From contig OY783203.1 of the NCBI GenBank assembly GCA_963678705.1, positions 45,818,347 through 45,882,346 of the forward strand: a stretch of 64,000 nt of DNA, read 5' to 3'. Below, piece by piece: positions 26,460 through 37,834 of this stretch. The stretch is from Panorpa germanica (Eukaryota > Arthropoda > Insecta > Mecoptera > Panorpidae). The first letter of the stretch is position 1; every line of letters starts with the position of its first letter. The position numbers were made by a program, and so were the translations under genes. The notes beneath the pieces are model-generated. The model was given only the letters and a program-made list of their open reading frames with translations, was not told where the DNA came from and made no database searches.

Positions 26460-27789
26460 ATGTCTTTCTTATCAATTTATGGACAAGATTATAAATATGT
26501 GTACAGTCCTAGAGCTAAAACGTAAGTGCAGAATTCGAAGGAACATTTATTGAAATAATTGGTAAAAGCAAGTTTTTAAATTTGCTCGAATTGTTTTCAG
26601 TGCAAAACCGGGAACTGAGGAGTACGAGAATCTAAAGCGCGACAAGTTCCTTCAGGTATGTCTTTATTCAGAGAACACGATTTCCTTCCCAACAAATCCT
26701 TTCGGTGGATGGATGGCTGCTTATAACCAAAATCGCTTTTTACAAAACATGAATCATTTAAAATTTAGGAAAGTTGGTAAAAGTGGAAGTAATAGATTTT
26801 AATTACAGATAAAATTAACCGAAGAAGAAGAAGCAGCAATTCGTAAGGCAAGTGAACAGGAACGCCTCAAATCGACCTACATGACTAGTTACTGTAGAGA
26901 TGGTAATATTATTTAATCAGATATTAAATATTTCTAAAATTTATGAAAGAACAATGAATGTGGAATTAGCTACTTAGAGTGACTATAATTATTTACATCA
27001 CAAGATGCGCATATTCGTACTCGTGTCGTAACTGATTCGCCGTATAGCACACGTGTACAGTAACCATTCCACGCATGTGCATGACTCATAGGTGCACAAA
27101 CCATGGTTTTACAAATGTGTCACAGTGGTCTCTATGTGTGTTGAAATTTTCCTAAATAAGTGGTGCAAAAAAACACGTAACATGTGCAGAAGCGTGATTT
27201 ATTACAACCTGAATTCCTACAATGCATCAGATATATAATAGCGACATCGTATCTAGTCCTCTACGACTTGGACGTAAAACGTTTCGTGGATATCGAGTTT
27301 TAAAACTAGATTTGTTTTGGTTTGCACTAAAACGAAAATTAAATCTAATATTATGCCTATTCCCTATAACATATTGTAATACATTTTCTTTTATGTAGTA
27401 ACTGACTACTGCAGCGCTGGAGGTCCCCTAGCGGAAGCTTCAGAGTATATGAAAACTTTCACAAAAGCATATGGACCTCTTACTGAAAAAGTAATGCCAA
27501 CAATTCCAACGCAGCGCCGAAGTAATTCAAATTGTTAACCTAATTTATATTATGGATGAATTTTGATGATTTTATATTGTTGTCTGTTTTAGTCTTTGGC
27601 TACATGAGAGAGGAGTTCTTCCGCATGCCTATCAGTACCTATCAAGATGAGATCGGTCGTAACGGTTACGATGTATTATACAAACGCGAGGCTATGAGTA
27701 TCGAAATAGGAAAGGAGATACAAGCAAAAATGGCCGCAAAGAAAGCTCAAATGGAAAAGAAAAGGGCTGAAAAGCTGGGACTTAACTAG
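26460..27789 (+). CDS. Unrecognised 176-residue charged protein, five exons
   Basis: Exons 26460-26521, 26601-26655, 26809-26902, 27399-27521 and 27593-27789 chain in phase with GT-AG introns. The protein starts MSFLSIYGQDYKYVYSPRAK and ends in a Lys/Glu/Ala-rich helix (AKMAAKKAQMEKKRAEKLG). The donor at 27522 (GTAATT) is chosen over the GTAATG at 27491 because only the former keeps the last exon in frame (carried A plus TC gives Ile, then FGYMREEFFRMP). The short repeats of Tyr- and Thr-rich segments (STYMTSYCRD, EYMKTFTKAYG, STYQDEIGRNGY) recall small axonemal or microtubule-associated proteins, but this is only an impression. No signal peptide or membrane segment is seen. An AATAAA follows at 27852. 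Confidence 0.8.
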
Positions 27790-27851
27790 AGAAATAATGA
27801 CGCAAACACACCTCAATATTTAATGACATTTACTACATATATTTAACAACA

Positions 27852-27857
27852 AATAAA
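27852..27857 (+). promoter_or_regulatory. Polyadenylation signal AATAAA
   Basis: Canonical hexamer 63 bases after the stop of the 176-residue protein gene, the expected spacing for its 3' end. Confidence 0.6.
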
Positions 27858-28037
27858 GTTTTGAAATATATACGGCGTATTTATTGTATGTTGCTATGAT
27901 TACCCGAAAAACATTAAACATATGTAATAGCTTATCAGTTGATGACTCTATCTAATTTATAGAAAGTAAAGCCTAGTATAGTTTTACTATAGTTATGAGA
28001 AAAATAACTTTATACCATTAATTTCAAATAAAATATA

Positions 28038-28085
28038 CATTATGACGACACAGTGGGCCGAGAGCATTGATGCTCTCTACTAGAT
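28038..28085 (+). repeat. SINE head fragment
   Basis: The stretch GACACAGTGGGCCGAGAGC followed by ATTGATGCTCT matches the 5' head of the tRNA-like SINE family seen at 40366, 48915 and 63188. The downstream box-B part is not recognisable. Confidence 0.5.
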
Positions 28086-29085
28086 GCTAGAACTCTCAGT
28101 TTTTTCAAATTTGGCAAGGTTTCAACAAAATTTGTGACATTTTGCAGGATGTCTATCCAATTACATCTGAGTCGAACCCAATATTTGTGTTTTCTTCCAA
28201 GATGGTGAAATTCAAAAACGGGAAATTTTGATTCACAATCACTCATTTATCTATTGTTTTATGAAATTGGAATGGAACTATAAGTTTTATATAAAACTTC
28301 CCAAAAAACAAATTAAATATGTTATTTTGAAGCAATTTGTTTAAGTGCACTATTTTTCGTATTTCGGCCCGGCTCGCGCACTAATAAAGATTCTATTTAA
28401 CAATTAAAGTCAGAGCAGTATCGCGTATGAAATAGTATTACATCATAAACAAAGCTATTTATAAAATACGAGTAGTGAGTAACTGAAAAATGTTAGTGGC
28501 AAGAAGGGTTAAGTAGGAATCACCATTACTATAGCGCTTCTATTGTCACTTGCCACTGATTGGCGTACTGGAACCCAGGCTAGTACAGACCACAGACCGA
28601 ATTGGACCGAATACAGTCGGTACACTCGAAAACGGTATATACCGAAATGTTGTCATGGCGTAACGGGAAACTTTAATTTAAAATAGTAAATTCCGGATTG
28701 TGATAAATCATTATTTAAAAACATAAACCTTATACAAGGTTGGATTTTAGAAATTAAGACTGAATGAAATGAAGATTTTGAAGAAAGCACTAAGAGAAGA
28801 AAAAAACTTGAATTCAGGAATTCGAAAAAGAGAATTGAAGGTCGAAAGAACTAAATAAAGTTAATAGAAGATGGAGAGGAGTCAAGGTCTAGAAGGCTTG
28901 GTGATTTTTATTAGTTGATTCGGGATTCGAACCTCTGAATCTGAAAATATAACAATCTAATTTCACCGCTCTAGTATATTTTTAGTGCATTTAAGATTTA
29001 GTAATAATTAGATTTGAAATAGGTCACTAACCCGTGCCGATTTTTAAATATTGTATTCTTTTATAATCATTCATACAAACACTTA

Positions 29086-29616
29086 AGCCTGACGCACACT
29101 GCAAACGTATTTAAAAGAATTTTGCCCGGACGTATATGCACTACTACACTTTACTTATCCGAGCCTTGTAAATGTAAAGAACCTTCGCTCACTGCAAGCG
29201 ACAAAGCCGTCCGAAACGGGCGTTACCGTGTACCAGCGAATTTTATCCAAGCGAATACATACTACAACGCTAAACCTATCTGAACCTTGTAAATGCAATC
29301 AGCCGTCTCAGACAGAAGGGATATGGAAGGGCATGCAATAGCCTTTTTTAGAACAGTGGTGTATCGATAAAAATTAAAATAAAAGTTTGCCCCATGATAA
29401 ATTATGTTAGTGCAAAACAACTCCAATACAGCTTACAGTACACAAGTTTTACTTGGCGTACTGTCGTATCGGTACGTGGTATGTATGTATTGTGACACAA
29501 CACATGCAAAGAACACAGGAATGGGCTAGCATTGAGAGTTCTAGTCGGTTAATCAAGTCGCCGATTTATGGCCTCTTTCGCCGTCACTTAAATACGCTTG
29601 CAGTGTGCGTCGGGCA
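29086..29616. mobile_element. MITE, 531 bp, probable TTA target site
   Basis: The ends are inverted repeats: GCCTGACGCACACTGCAAAC on the left and, read from the right, GCCCGACGCACACTGCAAGC, each followed by GTATTTAA. TTA flanks both ends (29083-29085 and 29617-29619), as in PIF/Harbinger elements. Internal copies of CACTGCAAGCGA-like words occur. There is no transposase. The 62-residue open reading inside is a by-product of its composition. Confidence 0.75.
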
Positions 29617-29846
29617 TTATACAATACGTCAACGCTCTTAGATATGGGAATTAGATTTATATAACGTTTGGTGTTGAGATCATTCATCATGCTATCTCCA
29701 TCTCTCTCTATTTCATCCTAAAAGCATTTGACACACATTTTATTGATAGTAAGTACATTATTATATGGCCAGGATAGTTAAATATATATAAGAACAATCA
29801 AACACTAAAATGTACAATAAAAAATGCGAAACAACTTTAATGCCTG

Positions 29847-30809
29847 ATGCAAAACAATTATATTCATAAAAAACATTCAAACAGTAGAAAAATTTACGGT
29901 ACAAATGAAGACATTACGGGACATTTAAGATTTTCACTTGGTACAATGTTTGCCGACCAGAAATTCCTCCCTACTCCGACTCCACAGCCCTGGTTACTAC
30001 TAACTACTAGCGATCCATACATTCGTGGAGAATTATTACGTAAGTTTGATAGCAAAGATGTCATTAATGATCTATCACTTAAGTTCGTAATGAAACAAAG
30101 TTATCCTCATAAATCACTATTCAAATAATTATATCGGAAATGATAAGAATCTTATAATTAGATAAAAAGCAAATCTTCAATTCTCTACATGCCGTTAAAA
30201 ATAATATCAAGGTTAAAAATAAATTTAATAAAACTGTTAGATTTATCTCTGTTTGATTTGCTTGAATGGTTTTAGAACATAATATTTGCTTTGCGAAACT
30301 TAACTTTGTCTAAAATACTATAAAAAAAATGACAATAATTATAACTTATATTTATTATAATTGAATTATAACTAATATAAACTTTAACTCTTATTAGTCA
30401 ACCGGTTAGATTTATGTTCATGAATGTCTAATGACCGATTTGGGGAGTTTAGATCGTGAGTAAATTGTTTCGTGAATTTTAGTAGGGTATACACATTTAA
30501 AAACGAACCCAGATCTTGAAGTACAGCTAAAATGCATATGTCTTATATAAAATATTGCAGATACATGTACTCATGCTTTCGGCATTAGTTCTAAATTATA
30601 TACGAGTACAACAGAATACATATTTTATTGTTTATTGTGTATTGTGCTATAAATGTGTCAATCGATTTATAGGTTATATAAAGTCAACACTGGGTAAAGA
30701 GCTTTGGAAGGAGAAGAGGTATTCCTCCAATACTCCCTGGCTCTTCCTCCTCTTCCTTTTAAACAATAATGATGATGACAAAATTATTAAACTGATTGCA
30801 ATGAATTAA
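29847..30809 (+). CDS. Unrecognised 109-residue protein, two exons
   Basis: Exon 29847-30039 starts MQNNYIHKKHSNSRKIYG and holds FLPTPTPQPWLLLTTSDPY. A GTAAGT donor at 30040 carries one base into exon 30673-30809 (acceptor TTTATAG), giving GELLRYIKSTLGKELWKEK and then a hydrophobic patch (NTPWLFLLFLLNNN) before the stop. Phases agree and AATAAA follows the stop at once. A single hydrophobic patch of about eight residues is too short for a clear membrane helix. No family is recognised. An intermediate exon in the 633-base intron cannot be excluded. The case rests on splice-site quality, matching phase and non-random composition. Confidence 0.48.
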
Positions 30810-30815
30810 AATAAA
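30810..30815 (+). promoter_or_regulatory. Polyadenylation signal AATAAA
   Basis: Canonical hexamer immediately after the stop codon of the 109-residue protein gene. Very close to the stop, so the true 3' end may use it or a later site. Confidence 0.35.
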
Positions 30816-31324
30816 TTAAAGAAATTGTGATTTATCATTTATTACAACCAGAAGTGCTGCGGCTCTAGTTAACTTATTGTAAACAGATATACCATACAAT
30901 GTTTATGAAATATTTCATAGTGCTCTACAAATAGATAGATAGATAGGAAGAATAGCAGTGTATATTTGATTAGGCCTAATATAATGAAACATTAAAAGTG
31001 GTGTTATAGCTCGGGGCAAAAAAGTCACCGCTTAAAGGGGATACAAATTTACACTAAAACTGAATTTACTGAATTCAATTATAGGAATAACGGGCCAAAA
31101 GTAGCCCACGTTAACATTTTGTCGTGTACGCAATTTTCCATGGACACACATGTGTCCATGGAAAATTTCACGGATATCCGTGTAGAAAACTGTTTTCCAG
31201 TGCTACAAGCTATTTTCAAGGCTAATTTTCTACTTCTCAAATATTGTAACGCAGTGAGCAATATTCAACTTGCTAGTGTGCTACATGCTAACTCACGTGA
31301 TTTATATTCTTTATACGTAGTTTC

Positions 31325-31709
31325 CAGGGCGGCCTTAGCCATTGCGAGTCCCCGGGCGGCAGAACTTTGTGAGGCCCCGGGGTGGCAGATCTTTGCGAGG
31401 CACTTGTTCTTTGTATAATTTATGTAAATTATAAATAAGTATTTTTGATGATAATTGACGAGAAATAAAATTTTATATTGGAAGTGTTATAAAAGTTAAC
31501 AAATACGAAGACGACAAATATTAATGATGATAAACTAAGGTACATGAATGCCTTAAAAGATATACGCAGTGATTCTAGTGCGATTTCTAAAGAGTGAGAC
31601 GCGAGATTTAAATACATATATAGTAATGAATTTTTCTACTTGGGTTGTTGCGCAAGAATGCGAGGCCCCGGGTGGTTGCCCTGCTTGCCACCCACTAAGG
31701 CCGCCTCTG
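31325..31709. mobile_element. Non-autonomous hAT element, 385 bp, with 8-bp target duplication
   Basis: The left end reads CAGGGCGGCCTTAG; the right end, reverse-complemented, reads CAGAGGCGGCCTTAG. Both ends then carry a GGCAG...CCGGGGCC-like subterminal block. The flanks are an 8-base direct repeat with one mismatch, GTAGTTTC at 31317-31324 and ATAGTTTC at 31710-31717. CAG termini, short inverted repeats and 8-bp duplications are characteristic of hAT elements. No transposase is encoded. Confidence 0.85.
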
Positions 31710-32509
31710 ATAGTTTCCTCGTTGGCGGTTTGATTATTGGCAATCTTTCGGGTACAATTTTTACCAGCGTGTTGTTGTGCGAGAAAACTGCCTCTATATT
31801 ATTATTAACGCGTTGTACGAATTCGCGTTGCAGGACATGCTTAAACTTTAGTTGCTCTTAGTTGTTGTAATAATTAATTCGATGGACGTCGTCTCTTTCG
31901 ATTCTTGTTAACGACGGTATTCGGTTCCTTGGTGTATTATAGCATTAGTGTAGACGCTACTTAATTTTACATTAATATGTTTATTTAATTTTATTAAATA
32001 CGTTCATTTCTCCAGCATGTGTAGTATAACAATTTTAAAAATTGAAACTATTCCTGTATCACAATTACATAACGTTGTGGGAACGAGTGAACGGTCTGTG
32101 GAGATGCATTCAAATCGATCTACGACAGCTAATTCATGATTTCTAGCTTTATCTCTATTAGCCTATTCTATTCACTAGTGTCATCGTCAGCGCCCGCACC
32201 AACGGTTTAGGTTAATCGTACAAGTGAACCGATGTGCTCATTTCTTGGACATTTTTTTCTTCCAATGTTTTACACTCTAGTTATAGAAATCGAGAAAAAA
32301 CGAGGACTATGAACTCTATTGATAGTAAAACAGTTCTAGATCAGTTCTATGAAACATGATCAGGTTCGATAAGTGAAACATAACTGATTTTATCATTATT
32401 AGATGTAAGGTTTAATTGATTTTCATCTATTATATTTCTATTTATATTAAAAATCAATTTATGGATTAAGCTGCGTATTCATCAAATCAACATTTACACG
32501 CAGCGTTAG

Positions 32510-32760
32510 TAAACAGTGAGTACATATTTATTATTGATCCGTGTCGATACGTGTTGTCAAGTGACGTGTTATCAAGAACGTTCACAACAGCAACATGGTG
32601 GTACACGTTGGTGCAACTTAAGCCGGTATCAAACGATGCTACGAACACCTTCGAACGTTGGACGCATCGTGTGGTCGATGCTGGAAGATATCCAGGAAGT
32701 GCAAGTGTGCGAGAAAAACCACGGGCAAGGTGAAAAAAATAAGTGGAGAAAGCACTGAGG
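32510..32760 (+). repeat. Decayed dispersed repeat, possibly a retroelement fragment
   Basis: A GC-richer block inside AT-rich DNA. It shares ACGAACACCTTC, then AACGTTGG and TGGTCGATGCTGGAA with the intronic block at 56810-56975 (minus strand there), differing by one substitution and a small gap. Overlapping open frames with frameshifts (TNTFERWTHRVVDAGRYPG) suggest decayed coding DNA. The second copy reads [13 protein letters not shown], which resembles the start of a LINE reverse transcriptase; the link is tentative. Confidence 0.45.
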
Positions 32761-33230
32761 AAGATACGTGTGAGAAATGGGACGATGAAGGTGGCCAATA
32801 GGAACTAATAGAAAGAAATCTTAAAGGAGGCCAGTGCTCAAAAAGTCTGTAGCACCAAGATGATTGATTACTTGACTATTGGATTATATAAGAATCGACT
32901 ATTCAAAATTGGCCCTTACTCTATTAGCTTTTTTATTGCTGTCAAATATAACTATTAATACTACCATACTAACGTTTTTTAGATTGATAGAAAAATAAAT
33001 TCAACAAAATTTGAATAAATTTTAGTTTTCCAAAGAGTGAAAGAAATGAAATAATATATTATTTAAGATTCATACATAATAAGAAAAAAATAAAGCAAAG
33101 TTATATTAAGGAAAACAAATGACAAACAAATGGGTATGCGAAACAGTTGCTTAATGGTAAATTTAACAGAACTGTCATTGTCAACACATATGTTATTTGT
33201 TTGCCTTTCGTATTTTTGGAATGGTTCAAC

Positions 33231-33948
33231 CTATTCCTTGTTCTTCTTTTTCTCAGCCTGCTCCTTGATCAGCTTCTCTATCTTCTGATAGAACTTGTAA
33301 CTCTCCATGACTCCCTTGAGACAGGTTATGCAAATAGTTTTCGGCAGGTCATCGTACAGAAAAATCTGTAAATAGATAAAAAATGATCAATGATCATTCT
33401 AAAACTCATAATTTCAGTTACATTAATCTAATTTTTTTCATATCGTATGTACCCGTATTATTATTTTACATTGGATATTTTGGAACTTTATAAAAGTTGC
33501 ATAAATAATTTTTGAATTTTGTATATGCATTTCATACGCCTTATTACATTATGATTCCCTATTTGTATGTGACTTTAGGAAGCATACCTGAGCAATCATC
33601 TGACTTTCAAATACATCTTGTTTGTAATGAGCCAAGCTGTAAAACCGAAAGAATCAATACGCCGAAAATATTATAAATATTGATCCCTATGCGGTTGTAT
33701 ATCTGCTAGAAACTATCTAGCATTGTTTATCCTTTTTCTTTATGATTATAAATATTTTTAGGCATGTTTTACGAATATATTTACTTGAAAAGCAATAAAA
33801 TTACCTTGAACGGGGTATACTCGTTGATCAATCTCTGAAGGTCAATCTTCCTTCCCATTTGTCCAAAGATGTGAATAACCACCTTTGAAGATCCAGTGCA
33901 AAGTCTGCAGAGCCAACCAGTCTTTACTAGCTGTGCCATGGACCCCAT
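33231..33948 (-). CDS. Small ZAD (zinc-finger-associated domain) protein, 92 residues
   Basis: Minus strand, exons 33948-33805 and 33365-33231, joined in phase 0. The product starts MGSMAQLVKTGWLCRLCTGS and continues to NEYTPFK, then IFLYDDLPKTICITCLKGV, ending in a charged helix (KLIKEQAEKKKNKE). Two CxxC pairs, CRLC and CITC, are 42 residues apart with DDLPKTIC before the second; this is the ZAD pattern, a zinc-binding dimerisation domain found at the N-terminus of many insect C2H2 transcription factors. No C2H2 fingers follow before the stop, so the protein is a ZAD-only form. It may act as a dimerisation partner or decoy for a ZAD factor; that is inference. A 49-base cassette with good splice sites lies in the intron. 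Confidence 0.82.
33588..33636 (-). other. Possible cassette exon in the ZAD gene
   Basis: Within the 439-base intron a 49-base segment is flanked by a good acceptor (TTCGGTTTTACAG) and donor (CAG|GTATGC). Inclusion would shift the frame and bring in TGA after nine codons, truncating the ZAD domain before its second CxxC. It could be a regulatory 'poison' exon or a chance pair of sites. Confidence 0.3.
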
Positions 33949-34479
33949 TTTTGTAGTTTATTTAATGTTATTTAGTTCAAACAAAAATGATTTTCTTTTA
34001 AGAGATTCAAGGAGCTACCTATAAATTATAGGTGTCTTTTGTTTTTAGTCAGATGCTTCTGCGATATTAAAAATATCTGTGAGTACTCGTACATTATTAA
34101 TTTATTTATCGTTTACACCTTCGCAAAGCAACATATGATTTGAATTAAATTTTTTTTTCATAATTTAATTACATTTTTAAATTGAAATATTTAGTTTGAA
34201 TATTATTATGAAAAGGTGTTTAATATTAATAATATTTTTCTATATAATATAAATATTAAGAAAATATTTTTTCAACAAAATAATGCAACTTATTTTCAAA
34301 ATTTGAGAATTTGTAAATTAGCTTCAAAGTTCTCTATCGTTTTCACACTTTTCACTGCCTTGTGCGCTAACGCCACTTAGAGTTGCCCACCCTCTGTTTC
34401 ACTTCGAATGAAATGTACTCTTAGTAATTCATTTTCAAAATTAATACTCCACTATAAACTTTTATACTAAATTTCATAC

Positions 34480-34785
34480 TAAAGTTCAAGACTCGGCATC
34501 ATCCCATAAAGCCCGTGAAATACAACCTTTTTACAACAAAGAGTTCCCAGCTTTACCTCTCCAGAACAATGGCCACCATATTCCCCGGACTTAAATCCAT
34601 TAGATTTTTCCATATGGTCCATTCTGGAGGCCAGAAAATCAACTGAAAAAATATGAGACGACACCTTAAAGATTGCTCTTCGCCGAGAATGGGACCAAAT
34701 GCCGTGCAGCGTTTGAAGCTTTCTCGGACAGACTCCATGCTATTATCCGCGCTAAAGGTAACTACGTCGAACAATAACAATTTTT
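34480..34785 (+). pseudogene. Decayed Tc1/mariner-type transposase, C-terminal part
   Basis: Plus-strand fragments in shifting frames spell the end of a DDE transposase: QDSASSHKAR, then (after a frameshift) a WPPYSPDLNPLDF-like block with several stops, then FEAFSDRLHAIIRAKG before a stop near 34777. Stops and frameshifts show that it is inactive. No terminal repeats could be paired around it. Confidence 0.75.
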
Positions 34786-35604
34786 GTTTAATTTGAAATG
34801 TTTTTACGATATTCTGAAGTTTAAAAAAAAAGAAAAAACAAAACTGACAAAATTACAGCAGCTTAAATAATACACTATTAAAACAATACTATAAAATATA
34901 ACTATTAAGTTAATGTTAACTTGTATATTTCAAATGTATCCCATGTACTCGCATATCTATATACATCTGTATTTGGGAGCACCCAGTCTATTAAATGCAT
35001 ATATAGACTGATGAGCTATCAGCATAAGTCATTCAACATAGCATTTTTTATATACAATAAAATGTAGGAAGTGAAAAAACTAGCGACTGTTGACTTCTTT
35101 AAACTCTGTGTTAATTGCGCCAACAGATTATTTAAGATAATGCGTGTTGCGTGCTGCGTGCTGCAAGCTGCTTGTGTTGGTGACTAGAGCAGTGCTTAGA
35201 CTTAGGATGTCTGTCTGTATCTGTATGAATTAAAGCGCGTACTAGTACGTTATGCTGATTACTGATTACTGATCGATGATGCTGAATAGTGATTATACCA
35301 TACTCGTAATAGACAGATGCAGGGCCGTTTTAAGACATTCCTAGCCTCAATGCTCTTTCTATTATAGAGATCTAAACAGGATCACATTAGCCAATGAGTT
35401 AAAAAGTGGTCAGCTACAATAGGTGGCTAAAATTACGTAAAAATTAAAATCTTGAGGATAATGAAAGTTTAAAACATAGAGAAATAAAATTTAGTTCATT
35501 CGGAGATAATTACCTTAGCATAGAAATATTGCTTGACATCTTTTCTAGATTTCATAAGTATTTACTTAATTCGACTAATATTAAAAAAAAAAAAAATTAT
35601 TCAG

Positions 35605-35775
35605 CGTGAGTTTATTCCCGATGCTGAGCCCTATCACCGAAGACTTCCTACTATATTACCAGCTTTTGTGGTGTCGTGGCCTCATATATGTCCGGTGGTC
35701 GAACCCGAAGATACATCAGTCAGCTTCAAGCTTCGATGCTCTCTAGCCCACTGTGTCATCTTGATAAATATGCCG
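35605..35775 (-). repeat. SINE copy (tRNA-like head, minus strand)
   Basis: The segment shares GATGCTGAGCCCTATCACCG, GTGTCGTGGCCTCATATATG and GGTCGAACCCGAAGA with the copy at 48915-49172, and ends in CCCACTGTGTCATC, the complement of the SINE head. The GGTTCGA-type box B is on the minus strand. Confidence 0.72.
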
Positions 35776-36194
35776 TAAAACTTTTTCTTGACATTTTTTA
35801 TATTATTTCCATTCATGATCTCTCTTTCATTTTTTCTCTGAAAGGTCATCTTTTGAAAATTATATAAATGTATTCTGCTTAAATAAAACTAATAAACAAA
35901 GACCCTTATACTCGTATTGTAACTCTTTAAGGGTACTCGTTAATATTAGGCGATTAGTCAAAGGATTATTTCTAAAAAAATTAGGCAACTTAAATTTATT
36001 TACTCAAAACTATCAGCCGACTTAAAATGCAGGATGTAGCTCGAAAACTGCTTTATTTGAAACGCGCGCCACACAGTTGCCTGCCACCGCATTTTGAAGA
36101 GCTTAGTCTAACGATTTTTGTACGATTAGTTTAGTAACGATTTTGTTTCACGGAAGAAGGTATTTCACGGGTGAAGGATTAATTGAAAACCTGC

Positions 36195-36680
36195 CTCATG
36201 ACACTTATGTTCTTCAGTGACGAGGTACATTTTAATCTGTCAGGTTGCGCAAATATACAAAACATGCGATATTTGAGAGGCATGAATCCCCGAAAATTTC
36301 ATGGGCAGCCCCTTCAGAAGAACGTGTGACTGTTTGGTGTGCATTATCCAGAATTGACATTATTGGTTATGAAGAGAAAAATAAGACAATTAAAGTAACT
36401 TTGGTGCGTTATTGAAGAAATTGAAGAAATAGTCAAGGATGTGTGCCACCATGCGATTATTTTTTTATGGGGATATCTTAAATTCTTGGTATTCCTGGAA
36501 TGAGCTGAAGAACACTATTCGTGCTGCTATTGCTAACATAAACACAGACATGCTGGTCAAAGTGAAACCAAACTTCCGATTTCGATCCGTCTTGAACCGG
36601 GCATAAAAACCTAATTTTACAAAATATACAACGAAAAGGTATATACACAATTGCAGTATATGTATACTCCATCATGAATG
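36195..36680 (+). pseudogene. Decayed mariner-like transposase
   Basis: Plus-strand fragments match the order of a mariner-type DDE transposase: FFSDEVHFNLSGCANIQNMR, NPRKFHGQP, VTVWCALSRIDIIG, then FLWGYLK and NTIRAAIANINTDML further on. Frameshifts, stops and missing stretches between them mark it as dead. It is a different lineage from the fragment at 34480, which has the SPDLNPLDF-type block. Confidence 0.75.
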
Positions 36681-37834
36681 AAGCAGGACTGGAGTATAGA
36701 TGACGTTCTCAGATATCAAGCTTACAAATTATATAGCAAAGGTTTTATGTAATTTAAAGTTATTGCAATTTATATTAATTTGAGTTTGTATTTTAAATTT
36801 GCATAACGTTAGAATTTGATGCTACATAATTTAAAGCAATAAAATTTATACTCAAACTGAAGGCAATTCACTGACCACAATACCATAGATCATTCTTAAC
36901 ATGACATCTTCGCTGCTAGAGTTTTGATCTGAATTAATAACCATTTGACAAATTTCTAGCTTGTTTGTTTATTATTTATTTATATTGAGCCTGCTCGTAA
37001 TTGTCAACGACCCATTTACAGTAGCGCTTATGTGTTCTATGCATGTATTTATGTTTGTAAATACCATACTAGCATAAAAAACTATTTATTATCAATATGT
37101 GTTCCTCTAGCATTTTCATACTGGGTACATAGGATGCTTAACAACTATAAAGAATGTTAAGTATGCACAAGGCACAAGGCACATGCACATGCACATGGAT
37201 TTTACACAGAGATTTAAAATTTAAAGGATTTCATTCATTTCTGGTTGAATCAAAAACAGATATTTCGCTAAATTGGTAAAAAATGGTTATTGTTTTCGTG
37301 AACCTATAAAAGTTGTTTTTTATATTCCGTCTGTCTTTAGACAATAGAGACAATACCATGTTGACAGTATATTTCATTTTAATGTTTATTTTCATTTCTA
37401 AACAGAAGTATGACTTAACTCTTAAGGCACGGTTTATAGTCCAAAAGGTGTTGCGATGAAAAAATTATCGTAAAATCGTTATCAAATATGCTATAAGGAA
37501 TCATAGTTACATTGTTACTTTGGCATAATCCATCAAAAATATTACAGAAACAAAGTGGGCTAGTCACAATTTTTTTGCTATTGAAAGTGTTTTATATTTT
37601 AAAATGAAATACACACATTAATAAACATATTATTTTTAGTTGCTGTAGAGTTTATAAAAAAACGTTTATAAGAATTATTTTAAGACAAATTAAAAAAAAT
37701 ATATTTTTACAACTGACCATATATAATAAATTTAACTTGCTACTCAAGTACTAATTATAAATGTTTTAAAAATGTTCTAAAATAAGTATTGGTTTTTGCA
37801 AAACTAAAATATTCCTTTTAACAACAAACCAGCT

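Larger units (their letters stand above)
27790..29085. other. Intergenic DNA
   Basis: Contains the polyadenylation signal of the preceding gene and a SINE fragment near 28038. A somewhat GC-richer patch lies at about 28540-28670, with repeated ACCGAAT/ACCGAAAT-like words; I cannot assign it. No coding signal. Confidence 0.5.
30816..33230. other. Intergenic DNA
   Basis: Holds the hAT-type MITE at 31325-31709 and a decayed repeat at about 32510-32760. Just before the MITE, 31130-31200 contains a short palindrome (CATGGACACACATGTGTCCA). Otherwise AT-rich without coding signal. Confidence 0.5.

Noticed and set aside
27491-27496. GTAATG as donor of the fourth exon of the 176-residue gene
   Set aside because: Using it would bring a stop (TGA) five codons into the next exon; GTAATT at 27522 keeps the last exon open.
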